64,000 nucleotides of DNA from Oceanococcus sp964629015 (GCA_964629015.1 CAZVMN010000004.1:186001-250000), one strand, 5' to 3'. Numbered from the stretch's first letter, positions 1 through 10,252 are shown. Made by a program: numbers and translations. The notes: generated by a model from the letters alone, not told the origin.

Positions 1-3
1 AGC

Positions 4-1482
4 ATGAAATACTCAATCAAAGCCGGCGCTGCGGAAAAGCAGCGCACCGCCTGCCTCGTTCTTGGTGTTTTCGAACGCCGCAAACTGTCCCAACCGGCCA
101 TAGCTGTTGATGAAGCCAGCGCGGGCCTGCTCAGTGACATGCTAGCCACCGGCGACATGGATGGTCGGGTCGGTCAAACCTTGTTGTTGCACAAACCCAG
201 CGGACTCAGCTGCGAGCGTGTGTTGCTGGTTGGCCTGGGCAAAGCCGATGAGTTCAATGCCACGCGCTACACCCAGGCCATCACCACGGCCACTCAGGTG
301 GTCGCCAAACTGGGCGGCAAGGACTGCTACAACACGCTATCACTGCTCACCGTGAAAAATACCGATGCGCGTTTCGCGGTCAGCCAGGGTGTGCTGGCCA
401 GCGCGGCCGCGCTGTACCGTTTTGACGAACTGCTGGCCAAGAAAGCACCGGCCAGCAAGCTCAAAAGCATCACCTTGGCGGTCGATACGCGCAACGCGGA
501 ACTGGACGCGGCGCTGGCTCAGGCCACAGCGACGGCTTCCGGCGTCAATCTGACCAAGGATCTCGGCAACCGTCCGGGCAATCTGTGCACCCCATCCGAC
601 CTTGCCGCACTGGCCGCTGATCTGGCCAAAGGCCAGAAAAACCTCAGCTGCAAAGTGCTGGAAGAAAAGGACATGGCCAAACTGGGCATGGGCGCCCTGC
701 TTTCGGTCTCGCGCGGCAGCCGCCAGCCGGCCAAGTTGATCATTCTGGAATACAAAGGCGGCAAAAAAACCGACAAGCCCATTGCACTGGTTGGCAAAGG
801 ACTGACTTTCGACGCTGGCGGCATCAGCCTCAAGCCAGCGGCCAAGATGGAAGAAATGAAGTTCGACATGTGCGGCGGCGCCAGCGTGTTCGGTGTGTTT
901 CAGGCGTTGATCGAAGCTCAGCCTGCCATCAATGTGCTGGGTATTGTCCCGGCCTCGGAAAACCTTCCTGATGGCGACGCTAACAAACCCGGTGATGTGG
1001 TCAAAAGCATGGCCGGCATCAGCATTGAGGTGATCAACACCGATGCCGAAGGCCGCCTGATTCTGTGCGATGCCCTGACCTACACCCAGGAAAACTATGA
1101 TCCTGAAGTGATCATCGACATGGCCACCCTGACCGGCGCCTGTGTCGTCGCGCTGGGTGATCAAGCCACCGGGCTGTTCGCGAACAACCAGCAGCTGGCC
1201 GACGATTTGCTCGCCGCGGGCCAAACCATCGGTGATCGCGCCTGGCAGATGCCGCTGTGGGAGGAATACCAGAACCAGTTGAAGAGCGCGGTGGCGGACG
1301 TGGCCAACGTCGGTGGTCCGGGCGCTGGCGCCATCACCGCGGCGTCGTTCCTGCATCGTTTCACCCGCAAAGCGACCTGGGCCCATCTGGATATTGCCGG
1401 CACCGCATGGGGTTCCAACAAACTGGGTACCGGCCGCCCCGTGCCGCTGCTCATGCAATACCTGTTCAGCAAGGCTTCGTGA
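4..1482 (+). CDS. pepA: Leucyl aminopeptidase (peptidase family M17)
   Basis: Cytosolic di-metal aminopeptidase that removes N-terminal residues from peptides; in E. coli the same protein also binds DNA in cer recombination and carAB control. At 492 residues it has the usual length. The family signature NTDAEGRL lies at 345-352, with metal-binding D347 and E349 and catalytic R351. Other expected ligands are K265 and D270 in the VGKGLTFDAGG segment and D288 in DMCGG. The N-terminal half is the variable DNA-binding or regulatory domain. The stop codon overlaps the GTG start of holC (GTGA), which suggests translational coupling; pepA-holC-valS is a conserved gammaproteobacterial order. The promoter lies outside the window. 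Confidence 0.97.
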   Translation: MKYSIKAGAAEKQRTACLVLGVFERRKLSQPAIAVDEASAGLLSDMLATGDMDGRVGQTLLLHKPSGLSCERVLLVGLGKADEFNATRYTQAITTATQVVAKLGGKDCYNTLSLLTVKNTDARFAVSQGVLASAAALYRFDELLAKKAPASKLKSITLAVDTRNAELDAALAQATATASGVNLTKDLGNRPGNLCTPSDLAALAADLAKGQKNLSCKVLEEKDMAKLGMGALLSVSRGSRQPAKLIILEYKGGKKTDKPIALVGKGLTFDAGGISLKPAAKMEEMKFDMCGGASVFGVFQALIEAQPAINVLGIVPASENLPDGDANKPGDVVKSMAGISIEVINTDAEGRLILCDALTYTQENYDPEVIIDMATLTGACVVALGDQATGLFANNQQLADDLLAAGQTIGDRAWQMPLWEEYQNQLKSAVADVANVGGPGAGAITAASFLHRFTRKATWAHLDIAGTAWGSNKLGTGRPVPLLMQYLFSKAS

Positions 1483-1910
1483 CCCGCGTTAGCTTTTATG
1501 TGCTGAACGCGCCGCAGGCTGACGTGCAGGATTTCGCCTGCCGTCTGCTTGAGCGTATTCACAGCCAATCGCAAATGGCTTACGTCAACCTGCCCGACGC
1601 TCATGTCGGGCAGGCTTTCAATGAGCGCTTGTGGACCTACAAACAAGGCAGCTTTCTGCCACATGATCTGGAACACGAGGACAACACCTCGCCCATCGTG
1701 CTGGGCATGGGTGCACAGCTTCCGGCTCAGCGTGATGTGCTGCTCAATCTGGACCTGAGCCAACCGCAACCGCCGGACTTTTTTTCCAGCTTCGAGCGCG
1801 CCCTGGAAATCGTCGCAGGCAGCGATGCGGAAAAAGCCGCCGCGCGCCAGCGCTATGCCTTTTACCGCAGTCGCGGTTACGAGCTGGAAACTCATCAGAT
1901 CGGCGCCTGA
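1479..1910 (+). CDS. holC: DNA polymerase III chi subunit
   Basis: Chi links the clamp loader to single-stranded-DNA-binding protein, as part of the chi-psi pair of the replicative holoenzyme. The 143-residue reading frame begins VTRVSFYVLNAPQ and matches the family in length and in the pattern of a small alpha/beta protein, including the LWTYKQGSFLPH and RDVLLNL segments. The GTG start at 1479 is chosen because it overlaps the pepA stop by four bases and gives the family's normal N terminus; a longer in-frame extension would lie inside pepA. It is followed by valS after 61 bases. The family is poorly conserved, so recognition rests partly on its position. Confidence 0.9.
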   Translation: MTRVSFYVLNAPQADVQDFACRLLERIHSQSQMAYVNLPDAHVGQAFNERLWTYKQGSFLPHDLEHEDNTSPIVLGMGAQLPAQRDVLLNLDLSQPQPPDFFSSFERALEIVAGSDAEKAAARQRYAFYRSRGYELETHQIGA

Positions 1911-1971
1911 CCCGGCGCCACCTGCCCCGTATAATGGCCGGCTTTTCCCCGGTTACAGCAAGCTGCTTCGC

Positions 1972-4725
1972 ATGGACAAAAACTACGATCCCGCCGAGAT
2001 CGAATCCCGTTGGTATTCACAATGGGAGAAAAATGGATATTTCCGCATGGGTATGGAGGGCGATGCCTACTGCATCATGATCCCGCCCCCCAACGTGACC
2101 GGCAGTCTGCACATGGGCCACGCCTTCCAGGACACGATCATGGATGCGCTGACCCGCTACCACCGGATGCAGGGCCACGCGACCCTGTGGCAACCGGGCA
2201 CCGACCATGCCGGCATTGCCACGCAAATGGTGGTGGAGCGCCGTCTTGCCGCTGAGGGCACCAACCGCCATGATCTCGGTCGCGACGCCTTCATCGACAA
2301 AATCTGGGAGTGGAAGGCGGAGTCCGGCGGCAACATCACGCGTCAGCTGCGACGTATGGGCGCATCGGTGGATTGGGAACGCGAGCGCTTCACCATGGAC
2401 GAAGGCCTGTCCAAAGCGGTCACCGAGGTGTTCGTTAAGCTGCATGACGAGGGTCTGATTTACCGTGGCCAGCGCCTGGTCAACTGGGATCCTGTGCTGA
2501 AAACCGCCGTGTCCGATCTGGAAGTCGAGTCGCAGGAGGAAAATGGCCACCTGTGGCATTTCCGATACCCGTTAACCGATGGCTCGGGTCATCTGACGGT
2601 GGCCACCACACGCCCGGAAACCATGCTCGGCGACAGCGCTGTAGCGGTCCATCCGGACGACGAGCGCTATCAGCACCTGATCGGCAAAACCATCACCTTG
2701 CCACTGGTTGGCCGCGAAATCCCGGTGATTGGTGACGATTACGTCGACCGTGAGTTTGGCACCGGCGTGGTCAAAATCACCCCGGCTCACGATTTCAACG
2801 ACTATGAGATGGGTCAGCGTCACAAACTGCCGCTGATCAACATCCTCAACGATGACGCCAGCCTCAATGATGACGTGCCGGAAAAATATCGCGGCATGGA
2901 TCGTTTTGACGCGCGCAAAGCGGTGGTGGCCGATCTCGATGCGCTGGGCTTGCTCGACAAGGTCGATGACCATCGTTTGATGGTGCCGCGCGGCGACCGC
3001 ACCCATCAGGTGTTGGAGCCTTATCTGACCGATCAGTGGTTCGTGAAGGCCGAACCGCTGGCCAAGCCAGCCATCGAAGCGGTGGAATCCGGACGTATCC
3101 GTTTCGTCCCGGAGAACTGGTCGAAAACCTATTTTGAATGGATGCGCAACATCCAGGACTGGTGCATCTCGCGTCAGATCTGGTGGGGTCATCGCATTCC
3201 GGCCTGGTACGACGAGGATGGCAATATCTACGTCGGCCGCAACGAAGACGAAGTGCGGGAAAAATATCAGTTGGATGCCAGCCTTGCGCTGCGCCAGGAC
3301 GACGACGTGCTCGACACCTGGTTCTCCTCCGCGCTGTGGCCGTTCTCAACCCTGGGCTGGCCGGACAACACCGCCGAACTGGCCAAGCATTACCCAACCA
3401 GCGTGCTGGTAACTGGTTTCGACATCATCTTCTTCTGGGTCGCCCGGATGATCATGATGGGCATGAAGTTCATGGACGACGTGCCCTTCCGCGAGGTTTA
3501 TGTGCACGGTCTGGTGCGCGATGCCTCGGGGGCAAAAATGTCCAAATCCAAAGGCAATGTCATCGACCCGCTCGACGTGGTGGACGGCATTTCCCTGGAC
3601 GCCTTGCTCGACAAGCGCACCGCCGGTCTGATGCAGCCAAAGATGGCGGAAAAAATCGCCAAGCAAACGCGCAAGGATTTTCCTGACGGCATTCCTCAGC
3701 ACGGCACTGACGCGCTGCGCTTTTACTTCGCCGCATTGGCTTCCACCGGTCGCGACATCCGATTCGATACCCAGCGTCTGGCCGGTTACAAGAACTTCTG
3801 CAACAAGCTGTGGAACGCGGCGCGCTACGTCGAGATGACGGTAGAGGGCATCGATCTGTCCGATGCCGGCGAGATCGAAATCGGTGTCGCCGACCGCTGG
3901 ATCATTTCCAAACTGCAGCACACCGAAGCCACAGTGAATCGGCACTACGCCGGTTATCGATTCGATCTGATCGCGGCCGAATTGCATGAATTCGTGTGGC
4001 ACCACTTCTGCGACTGGTACCTGGAACTGACCAAGCCGGTCATCAACAACACGGACAACCCTGCCGCGCGTCGCGGCACAGCACGCACCCTGGTGCGCGT
4101 GCTCGAGACCGTGTTGCGCTTGCTCCATCCTTTGATGCCTTATATCACCGAGGAGATCTGGCAGCGGATCGGCGCTCTCGCGGGCAAGCAGGGCGACACC
4201 ATCATGCAGCAGCCCTATCCCGTGGCGGACACCAACAAGACCGATGCCGCAGCTGAGGCTGATATCGCCTGGCTGCAGCAGTGTCTCCTCGGCATTCGCC
4301 AGATCCGTGGGGAAATGGACATTGCGCCAGGCAAGCCACTTGATGTGCTATATCAGGATGCCAGCCCTGAAGATCTGAGTCGCTTGGATTCCATGAACAT
4401 GTGGCTGAGCGCCTTGGGGCGCATTCAAAGCCTCACTCCGGCGGACGACAATCCGCCCGAATGTGCCATGGCGGTCGCGGGCACATTAAAGCTGCTGGTG
4501 CCCATGGCTGGGCTGATCGACAAAGATGCCGAGTTGGCGCGTCTGGCCAAGCAGATCGCCAAGCTGGAAAAAGAATTGGCCGGCGCATCAGCGCGCCTGC
4601 AAAACCCCAGCTTCGTCGACAAAGCTCCCGCCGAGGTTGTTGAAAAAGCGCGACAACAGGCAGACGCTCAAGCCCGCACGCTGGCCGAACTCAAGACGCA
4701 GCAGGACAAGATTCGCGCCCTGTGA
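1972..4725 (+). CDS. valS: Valyl-tRNA synthetase
   Basis: Class I aminoacyl-tRNA synthetase that charges tRNA-Val with valine. The 917-residue protein has the HIGH-type motif HMGH at 47-50 and KMSKS at 522-526. Between them lies the CP1 editing domain, recognisable by the TTRPETMLGDSAVAVHP segment. An anticodon-binding helical domain follows, and the last ~60 residues form the Lys/Glu/Ala-rich coiled coil typical of ValRS. The ATG at 1972 gives the normal MDKNYDP N terminus; an upstream in-frame extension would overlap holC and is rejected. The gene is convergent with the patatin-like gene, only 15 bases apart. Confidence 0.98.
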   Translation: MDKNYDPAEIESRWYSQWEKNGYFRMGMEGDAYCIMIPPPNVTGSLHMGHAFQDTIMDALTRYHRMQGHATLWQPGTDHAGIATQMVVERRLAAEGTNRHDLGRDAFIDKIWEWKAESGGNITRQLRRMGASVDWERERFTMDEGLSKAVTEVFVKLHDEGLIYRGQRLVNWDPVLKTAVSDLEVESQEENGHLWHFRYPLTDGSGHLTVATTRPETMLGDSAVAVHPDDERYQHLIGKTITLPLVGREIPVIGDDYVDREFGTGVVKITPAHDFNDYEMGQRHKLPLINILNDDASLNDDVPEKYRGMDRFDARKAVVADLDALGLLDKVDDHRLMVPRGDRTHQVLEPYLTDQWFVKAEPLAKPAIEAVESGRIRFVPENWSKTYFEWMRNIQDWCISRQIWWGHRIPAWYDEDGNIYVGRNEDEVREKYQLDASLALRQDDDVLDTWFSSALWPFSTLGWPDNTAELAKHYPTSVLVTGFDIIFFWVARMIMMGMKFMDDVPFREVYVHGLVRDASGAKMSKSKGNVIDPLDVVDGISLDALLDKRTAGLMQPKMAEKIAKQTRKDFPDGIPQHGTDALRFYFAALASTGRDIRFDTQRLAGYKNFCNKLWNAARYVEMTVEGIDLSDAGEIEIGVADRWIISKLQHTEATVNRHYAGYRFDLIAAELHEFVWHHFCDWYLELTKPVINNTDNPAARRGTARTLVRVLETVLRLLHPLMPYITEEIWQRIGALAGKQGDTIMQQPYPVADTNKTDAAAEADIAWLQQCLLGIRQIRGEMDIAPGKPLDVLYQDASPEDLSRLDSMNMWLSALGRIQSLTPADDNPPECAMAVAGTLKLLVPMAGLIDKDAELARLAKQIAKLEKELAGASARLQNPSFVDKAPAEVVEKARQQADAQARTLAELKTQQDKIRAL

Positions 4726-4740
4726 GGGCGCGGGCCGGTA

Positions 4741-6207
4741 TCAGGCGGCGCTCTGCTTGACCTGACGCCGGTCCACTTTGTCCAGACACAGCGCCAGAGT
4801 CCGGCTGATCACCGTCTGATGGCGAATCATGGCCAGCTTGGGCCAGGTTGCGCGTTCACCCTGAATGATCATGCGTCGCACATCCTGAATGCGCGGATTG
4901 CGAATCACCCGCGTGTAACTGTGCATGTCGAACTCAGGCAGAATCGTGACGTTGCCGCGGTAATCCTGGTCGAGAATGCCGGAGGCGTGATCGAGATGCC
5001 GACGCAGGCTGTTCAACGGCCGCGGCAGGTTGTTACGCGCGAACTTCAAAGCCAGTTGTGTTTGATGGCGCGCAGCCCCTAAGGCCAAGCGACCCGCGCC
5101 GTGCATCAAGCCCGCTTCATCGGGCTCGCGCTGAGTCAAAAATGGCAATACGTGCGGATTGGTCTGACTCACAATGAAGTGGTTGACATTAAACAACCGG
5201 CGCAAACGCATGCGTGGAAGATCGCTCTGCAGTGACCCGTCGGCCCAACGCAGCGATGGCATGTAAGGTTCACGTTTGCCTTGCAGGTTGCGCGTCGCTA
5301 ACTTCACCGGCGGAAACAAAAATGGCACCGCGCACGAAGCCAACACCGCCTCACGCATGTACAAATGCGGGAAAGTCAGATGGTTGAGCAGGCGCGCCGG
5401 CTGATTGTCGGCCACCGGCGAAACCGTGATGTTCATGGAAATGCCGGACAAGGCATGCGCTTCCTCGAAGGTGACATCCGGCAAATTTTCCGCCAAACCG
5501 CGCCGCAGCTTGTTCTGGTCCATGATGCCGCCGGTACGGCGCATGTCACGCGGTGACAGCAGGCCCCACAGATCCAGATAAAGATTGTCCGGGTCCATGA
5601 GCTTTTGAGCATCCTCACGCGATCTTGCGGACACGCACGCCCCCACCAGCGAACCCGCACTCGAGCCGGACATGATGTCCGGCAACAGGTCGTGCAGGTA
5701 CAGCGCGCGCACGATGCCGACATGGAACAATCCCATGGTGGCGCCACCCGAAAGCATCAAAGCGGACCGCCCATAGCTCTGGGCCAAGTCCGAGAAGAAG
5801 GCACGCTTGGTGACCCGACCGACGCGAGCATCCGGCTGCTCAGCGATCCAATCCAGAGCTTCGGTTACGGTGTCCAAATACGATTCAATCAGATATTTGG
5901 TGCCCAGCGGACTCACGCCGTACAGCAAAGGGTTGCCGGAGTTGCCCAAATTCCAGTGCAAGCCCTGACGCAACTCGTACATCAGATCATCAGGGCGATC
6001 CTGATAGCGCATGCGGCGGATGGTGTTGAGCCGTTCTCGAACCAACTCGTGGTCATAATCCTTGCTGACCTCGGTCTCGCGCCACTCATGGCCACCGCTG
6101 AAGTGCTCATAGTCGGTCGCGGCCTCAATCCATTCGTCATAGTTCGCCGCATGCTCCATCGCACGTCGCGCTTCATACAGGCGATAGCGATCGCGCAATT
6201 GATACAT
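4741..6207 (-). CDS. Patatin-like phospholipase with DUF3336-type N terminus
   Basis: Predicted lipid acyl hydrolase using a Ser-Asp dyad. In 488-residue numbering the oxyanion segment SGGATMGLFHVGI precedes the GSSAG nucleophile elbow (G181-G185, catalytic S183), and the second dyad member is in ADGS (D323). The first ~120 residues, with LYEARRAMEHAANYDEWIEAA, resemble the DUF3336 region found before patatin domains in fungal triacylglycerol lipases and their bacterial relatives. The start is uncertain: ATG at 6207 is used here, but a GTG at 6231 preceded by a purine-rich stretch is possible. No signal peptide is evident. Substrate is unknown; candidates are storage lipid or membrane phospholipid. 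Confidence 0.87.
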   Translation of the reverse strand: MYQLRDRYRLYEARRAMEHAANYDEWIEAATDYEHFSGGHEWRETEVSKDYDHELVRERLNTIRRMRYQDRPDDLMYELRQGLHWNLGNSGNPLLYGVSPLGTKYLIESYLDTVTEALDWIAEQPDARVGRVTKRAFFSDLAQSYGRSALMLSGGATMGLFHVGIVRALYLHDLLPDIMSGSSAGSLVGACVSARSREDAQKLMDPDNLYLDLWGLLSPRDMRRTGGIMDQNKLRRGLAENLPDVTFEEAHALSGISMNITVSPVADNQPARLLNHLTFPHLYMREAVLASCAVPFLFPPVKLATRNLQGKREPYMPSLRWADGSLQSDLPRMRLRRLFNVNHFIVSQTNPHVLPFLTQREPDEAGLMHGAGRLALGAARHQTQLALKFARNNLPRPLNSLRRHLDHASGILDQDYRGNVTILPEFDMHSYTRVIRNPRIQDVRRMIIQGERATWPKLAMIRHQTVISRTLALCLDKVDRRQVKQSAA

Positions 6208-6368
6208 CCATGGCGTACTTGTCGTCGTCACCGTTCCCGTCCTGCTGTTTGGTATTGAAGTTATGCACTGATCATGCCACTGGCTTGCCGCCGAAGCGAG
6301 CCACACCATGGACAAGCCTGCCGCGGCACCGCACAATCGATCGCTGACCCATAAGCCTGCCGTGCCGC

Positions 6369-7283
6369 ATGAGCGACCGCATTGCGTCAATACTCTCCTC
6401 CGCCAGCGAAATCATCCTGGGCAAGCCGGAGATCCTCAAACTTTCCTTGAGTTGTCTGCTCGCCCAAGGCCATCTCCTGATCGAAGATGTGCCCGGTGTC
6501 GGCAAAACCACGCTGGCACAAGCATTGGCTCATTTGCTCGGCCTGCAATATCGGCGCATTCAGTTCACCAGCGATCTGCTGCCGGCGGATATAGGTGGTG
6601 TCTCGGTATTCGATAAGGACAGCGGCCAGTTTCGCTTTCAGCCGGGCCCGGTGTTCTGCCAGGTTTTACTTGCAGACGAAATCAATCGGGCGAGCCCCAA
6701 AACCCAGAGCGCTCTGCTCGAAGCCATGGAAGAAGGCCAGGTCACCAGCGACGGTGAAACCCGCAAACTACCGCAACCCTTTTTCGTCATCGCCACGCAG
6801 AATCCGCTGGATCAGATCGGCACCTTCGCCCTGCCCGAGTCACAACTCGACCGTTTTCTGATGCGCCTGTCGCTGGGTTATCCCTCGCATCAGGCCGAAA
6901 AAGAATTGTTGCTGGGACAATCTCGGCGCGAACTGTTGATTCAGCGCGGCCAAGTGCTCAGCGACGGCGACGTGCTGGATCTGCAGTCTCAAGTCACCAG
7001 TGTCATCACCAGCCCCGCGCTGGTCGATTACATCCTTGCTTTGGTCAGTGCCAGTCGCAGCCACCCGCGCGTCGCCCTGGGCTTGTCACCACGCTCTGGC
7101 TTGGCATTGAAGCGCGCTTCACAGGCCTGGGCGCTGTTGGATGGCCGAAAAGCCGTTGTGCCCGAAGATGTTCAGGCGGTTTTCCCGCACGTGGCGGGTC
7201 ATCGCCTGCAATTCAACAGCGGCGACGACAGCGGTGTCACCACGCTGATCAAGGAACTGCTCGCTGAAGTTGCAATCCCCTGA
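6369..7283 (+). CDS. MoxR-family AAA+ ATPase
   Basis: Chaperone-like ATPase of the MoxR branch, which typically matures or inserts cofactors into partners encoded beside it. The Walker A loop GVGKTT is at 43-48 and Walker B with LLADE at 100-104; the protein ends at 304 residues with the usual lid domain. It heads a three-gene unit with a DUF58 protein and a TgpA transglutaminase, 14 bases apart from the next gene. This trio is common in proteobacteria and is thought to act in envelope or secreted-protein processing, but the exact role is not settled. It is divergent from the patatin gene, sharing a ~160-base promoter region. Confidence 0.92.
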   Translation: MSDRIASILSSASEIILGKPEILKLSLSCLLAQGHLLIEDVPGVGKTTLAQALAHLLGLQYRRIQFTSDLLPADIGGVSVFDKDSGQFRFQPGPVFCQVLLADEINRASPKTQSALLEAMEEGQVTSDGETRKLPQPFFVIATQNPLDQIGTFALPESQLDRFLMRLSLGYPSHQAEKELLLGQSRRELLIQRGQVLSDGDVLDLQSQVTSVITSPALVDYILALVSASRSHPRVALGLSPRSGLALKRASQAWALLDGRKAVVPEDVQAVFPHVAGHRLQFNSGDDSGVTTLIKELLAEVAIP

Positions 7284-7297
7284 GCGACGACTCGCCT

Positions 7298-8281
7298 GTG
7301 TCGCTGTATCAACGCCTCAATCAGCGCTTTGAAAACTGGGTGGTCTCGCGCCATAAGCCGCAACCGCCGCCGGTGACCATCCGGCGTGGGCGCTGTTACA
7401 TCCTGCCGACACGCCCTGGCTATGTATTCGCTTTCATGTTGCTGGCCATGCTGCTCGGCTCCATGAACTACAGCAATTCCCTGGCTTTTGCACTGACCTT
7501 CCTGCTCGGCGGCATGGGCATGGTGGCGATGCATCACACCAACGCCAACCTACTGAAACTGCGTGTTCACGTTCCGCGCATCCCTTCAGTCCATGCTGGA
7601 GATCCGGTGTGGGTTCCGGTGGAACTCAGCCACAGTACGGCGAAGAATCGTTACAGCCTGCTTTGCGGCCTCAAACGCTCCGAGCTGTCGCCTGATTCCG
7701 CGGTGGATTGCGCGCCTGATGAACAAGCCAAAACAGGTTTTGAGATTGCCCCTCAGCCGCGCGGCGTTTACCGCCTGCCGCGCTTCACCATCGCAACAGA
7801 ATTTCCGCTGGGTCTGTTTCAAGCCTGGAGCTGGATCACCTTAAGCAGTGAATATCTGATCTACCCCAAACCGGCCACTCAAACGCGACCGATACCCCCG
7901 GTCGCAGGCGAGCGCGGACAACGCTCAGGGGCGCAAAGCGGTCGCGACGATTTTTCCCATCTGCGGGATTATCAATACGGTGATGCACCGCGCACCATTC
8001 ATTGGAAGCGATACGGCCACACCGGACGCCTGACGGTCAAAACGTTTGCTGACCCTATGGATGAATCGCTTTGGCTGGATTGGTCCAGCCTCAACGATTT
8101 GCGTGATCCGGAGCGGCGCTTGTCACAACTGTGTCGCTGGGTCCTGGACGCGGAAACCGGGCATCAGGCCTACGGCTTGCGCCTGCCTGGGGTTGAAATC
8201 TCACCGTCGCGAGGGGCCTCGCATCGCCAAAAATGCCTGGAACAGCTGGCGCGTTTCGGCACCAGCGGGAGCCCCGCATGA
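7298..8281 (+). CDS. DUF58 domain membrane protein
   Basis: Middle gene of the moxR-DUF58-tgpA unit. The 327-residue product begins at GTG 7298, 14 bases after the moxR stop. Two closely spaced hydrophobic segments at roughly residues 36-75 anchor it in the membrane. The later part contains the DUF58 hallmark, a run around DFSHLRDYQYGDAPRTIHWK, where the conserved Arg, Tyr/Asp and His-Trp residues can be seen. Many DUF58 proteins carry a von Willebrand A-like fold; a complete MIDAS motif is not obvious here. The stop codon overlaps the ATG of tgpA (ATGA), indicating coupled translation. Function is inferred only from the cluster. Confidence 0.88.
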   Translation: MSLYQRLNQRFENWVVSRHKPQPPPVTIRRGRCYILPTRPGYVFAFMLLAMLLGSMNYSNSLAFALTFLLGGMGMVAMHHTNANLLKLRVHVPRIPSVHAGDPVWVPVELSHSTAKNRYSLLCGLKRSELSPDSAVDCAPDEQAKTGFEIAPQPRGVYRLPRFTIATEFPLGLFQAWSWITLSSEYLIYPKPATQTRPIPPVAGERGQRSGAQSGRDDFSHLRDYQYGDAPRTIHWKRYGHTGRLTVKTFADPMDESLWLDWSSLNDLRDPERRLSQLCRWVLDAETGHQAYGLRLPGVEISPSRGASHRQKCLEQLARFGTSGSPA

Positions 8282-10251
8282 AGCATGCTGTGCGCGATCA
8301 TCTGTCGGCGGCCAAAGTCCACCGCGTGTTGCTGGTCTTGCTGCTCATTGCGGCGCCGCACCTCACGCGCTTGCCTATCTGGGCCACAGCTTTGGTCATC
8401 GGCATGGGCATCTGGCGGGCCCTGGCCGCTCAACGCACCTGGCCCATGCCGGGCGCGTTGCTGCGCAATGTGCTGGCCGGATTGGCCCTGACCGGCATCT
8501 GGATGCAGTACCAAACCTTGAACGGGCACCACGCAGGCGTCGCTTTGCTGGTGGTCATGCTGGGCATGAAGCTGACCGAGATGACCACGCGCCGTGATTA
8601 TCTGGTGGTCATTTATCTCAGCTATTTCCTGCTCATCACGCATTTTCTGTTCAGCCAGGAAATGGTCATGGTCCTGCTCATGTTTGCCGGCGCGCTGGCC
8701 ATCACCAGCGTGCTGATTGAAGTCAACCATCCGCAAGGGTTGCTGCCACTGAAGCGCAATCTGCGTCTTTCGGGTTCGCTGATGCTGCAAGCAGTGCCGT
8801 TGATGCTGATCTTTTTTGTCCTGTTTCCACGCATCCCAGGGCCGCTCTGGGGCATCCCCTCGGACGCTGGCGCCGGCATGACAGGGCTCAGCGATTCGAT
8901 GGAGCCCGGCATGATCAGCGAGCTCGGCATGTCCGACGCCGTCGCCTTTCGGGTCCGTTTCGACGACGCCGCGCCTTCGCGCAGTGAGTTGTATTGGCGT
9001 GGTCCGGTGTTTGAATATTTCAACGGTCGCAGCTGGTTGCCCGGCCCATGGAACGACATCCCCAGCAATGCGCAGGTCGAGTTCGAAGGCCCACCCGTGG
9101 TTTACGAGATGCAACTGGAACCACACGGCAAACGCTGGCTGCTCGCACTGGACCTTCCACGGGGCCCATTGCCGGAAAACTCCAGCGTGGGGCGCGACCT
9201 GGTCTTGCGTCACAAATGGGACGTCATCGACAAAAAACTTTATCGCCTAGCCTCAGGCACGCGCTACAGCGCGGACACACAAGCCAGCGAACGCTATCTG
9301 CAGCATCAGCTGTCATTGCCCGTTGCATCCAACCCGCAAACGCGCGAAATGGTCCTGAGCTGGAAAGCGCAAAATGATGATCCGCGCGCCGTCATTGATA
9401 CGGCGTTAAAGCACTTTGCGCAACAACCGTTCCATTACACGCTGCGCCCGCCGCTGCTGATGAACCAGCACAGCATCGATCAATTCGTTTTCGAGACACG
9501 CAGCGGTTTTTGTGAACACTACGCCAGCGCGTTCACCTTCATGATGCGCGCGGCCGGTATCCCCGCAAGGGTTGTCACCGGGTATCAGGGCGCAGAAAAC
9601 AACGGCGACTATTACATCGTGCGCCAATCCGATGCCCACGCCTGGAGCGAAGTTTGGCTGGCCGACCGCGGCTGGGTCCGCATAGATCCCACCGCCGCGG
9701 TCGCCCCGGAACGGGTGGAATTGGGCCTGGGGGCGGCTCTGCCTGCGAGCGAGCCGGTTCCCGGCTTGGCACGCTTAAGTCGCGGCACGCTGGTCCAGCT
9801 GCAATTGCGCTGGGATCAGGTCAACGCAGCCTGGAACCGTTGGATTCTGGCTTACGGCCCGGAGTTGCAACAAAAATTGATGGCGGCTTTGGGTTTACCG
9901 GGGCTGCGCGCCCTGCTCATCGCGCTCACCGTGCTGACACTCTTCAGTCTGCTAGTGGTCAATCTGCTGGTCATGCGCGCGCACCAGAGTGACCTCGAAC
10001 GCGACCCGGTTCATCGCACGTGGCAACGCTTTCTGGCCAAGCTCAAACGCGCAGGTCTGGCGCCTCAACTCAGTGAAGGTCCAATCGATCTCAGCCTGCG
10101 CATCGCTCAGGAACGCCCCGCTCTGGCGGGTGACGTGGAACGCATTACCCAACTCTATGTGCACCTACGCTATGGCAGCCGTAACATTGATGGCAGCTTG
10201 CTTAAGCGTTTCCGTGAACGAGTCCGGCAGTTTCGCGCGAAAAACCGCTAA
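8278..10251 (+). CDS. tgpA: TgpA-type membrane transglutaminase (DUF3488/transglutaminase core)
   Basis: The 657-residue product has several N-terminal membrane helices (DUF3488 part), then a periplasmic transglutaminase-like domain, a further membrane helix near 545-570 and a short cytoplasmic tail of the DUF4129 type. The papain-like triad is intact: C412 in SGFCEHYA, H454 in SDAHAWSEVW and D470 in WVRIDPT. TgpA of Pseudomonas aeruginosa is an essential-for-growth protein of this architecture. The ATG at 8278 overlaps the preceding stop; the in-frame extension upstream lies within the DUF58 gene and is rejected. It ends one base from the oppositely oriented NrtA-like gene, with no room for a terminator. 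Confidence 0.93.
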   Translation: MKHAVRDHLSAAKVHRVLLVLLLIAAPHLTRLPIWATALVIGMGIWRALAAQRTWPMPGALLRNVLAGLALTGIWMQYQTLNGHHAGVALLVVMLGMKLTEMTTRRDYLVVIYLSYFLLITHFLFSQEMVMVLLMFAGALAITSVLIEVNHPQGLLPLKRNLRLSGSLMLQAVPLMLIFFVLFPRIPGPLWGIPSDAGAGMTGLSDSMEPGMISELGMSDAVAFRVRFDDAAPSRSELYWRGPVFEYFNGRSWLPGPWNDIPSNAQVEFEGPPVVYEMQLEPHGKRWLLALDLPRGPLPENSSVGRDLVLRHKWDVIDKKLYRLASGTRYSADTQASERYLQHQLSLPVASNPQTREMVLSWKAQNDDPRAVIDTALKHFAQQPFHYTLRPPLLMNQHSIDQFVFETRSGFCEHYASAFTFMMRAAGIPARVVTGYQGAENNGDYYIVRQSDAHAWSEVWLADRGWVRIDPTAAVAPERVELGLGAALPASEPVPGLARLSRGTLVQLQLRWDQVNAAWNRWILAYGPELQQKLMAALGLPGLRALLIALTVLTLFSLLVVNLLVMRAHQSDLERDPVHRTWQRFLAKLKRAGLAPQLSEGPIDLSLRIAQERPALAGDVERITQLYVHLRYGSRNIDGSLLKRFRERVRQFRAKNR

Positions 10252-10252
10252 A

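Noticed and set aside
340..1458. 372-codon minus-strand open frame
   Set aside because: Antisense shadow of pepA with no domain and no ribosome site.
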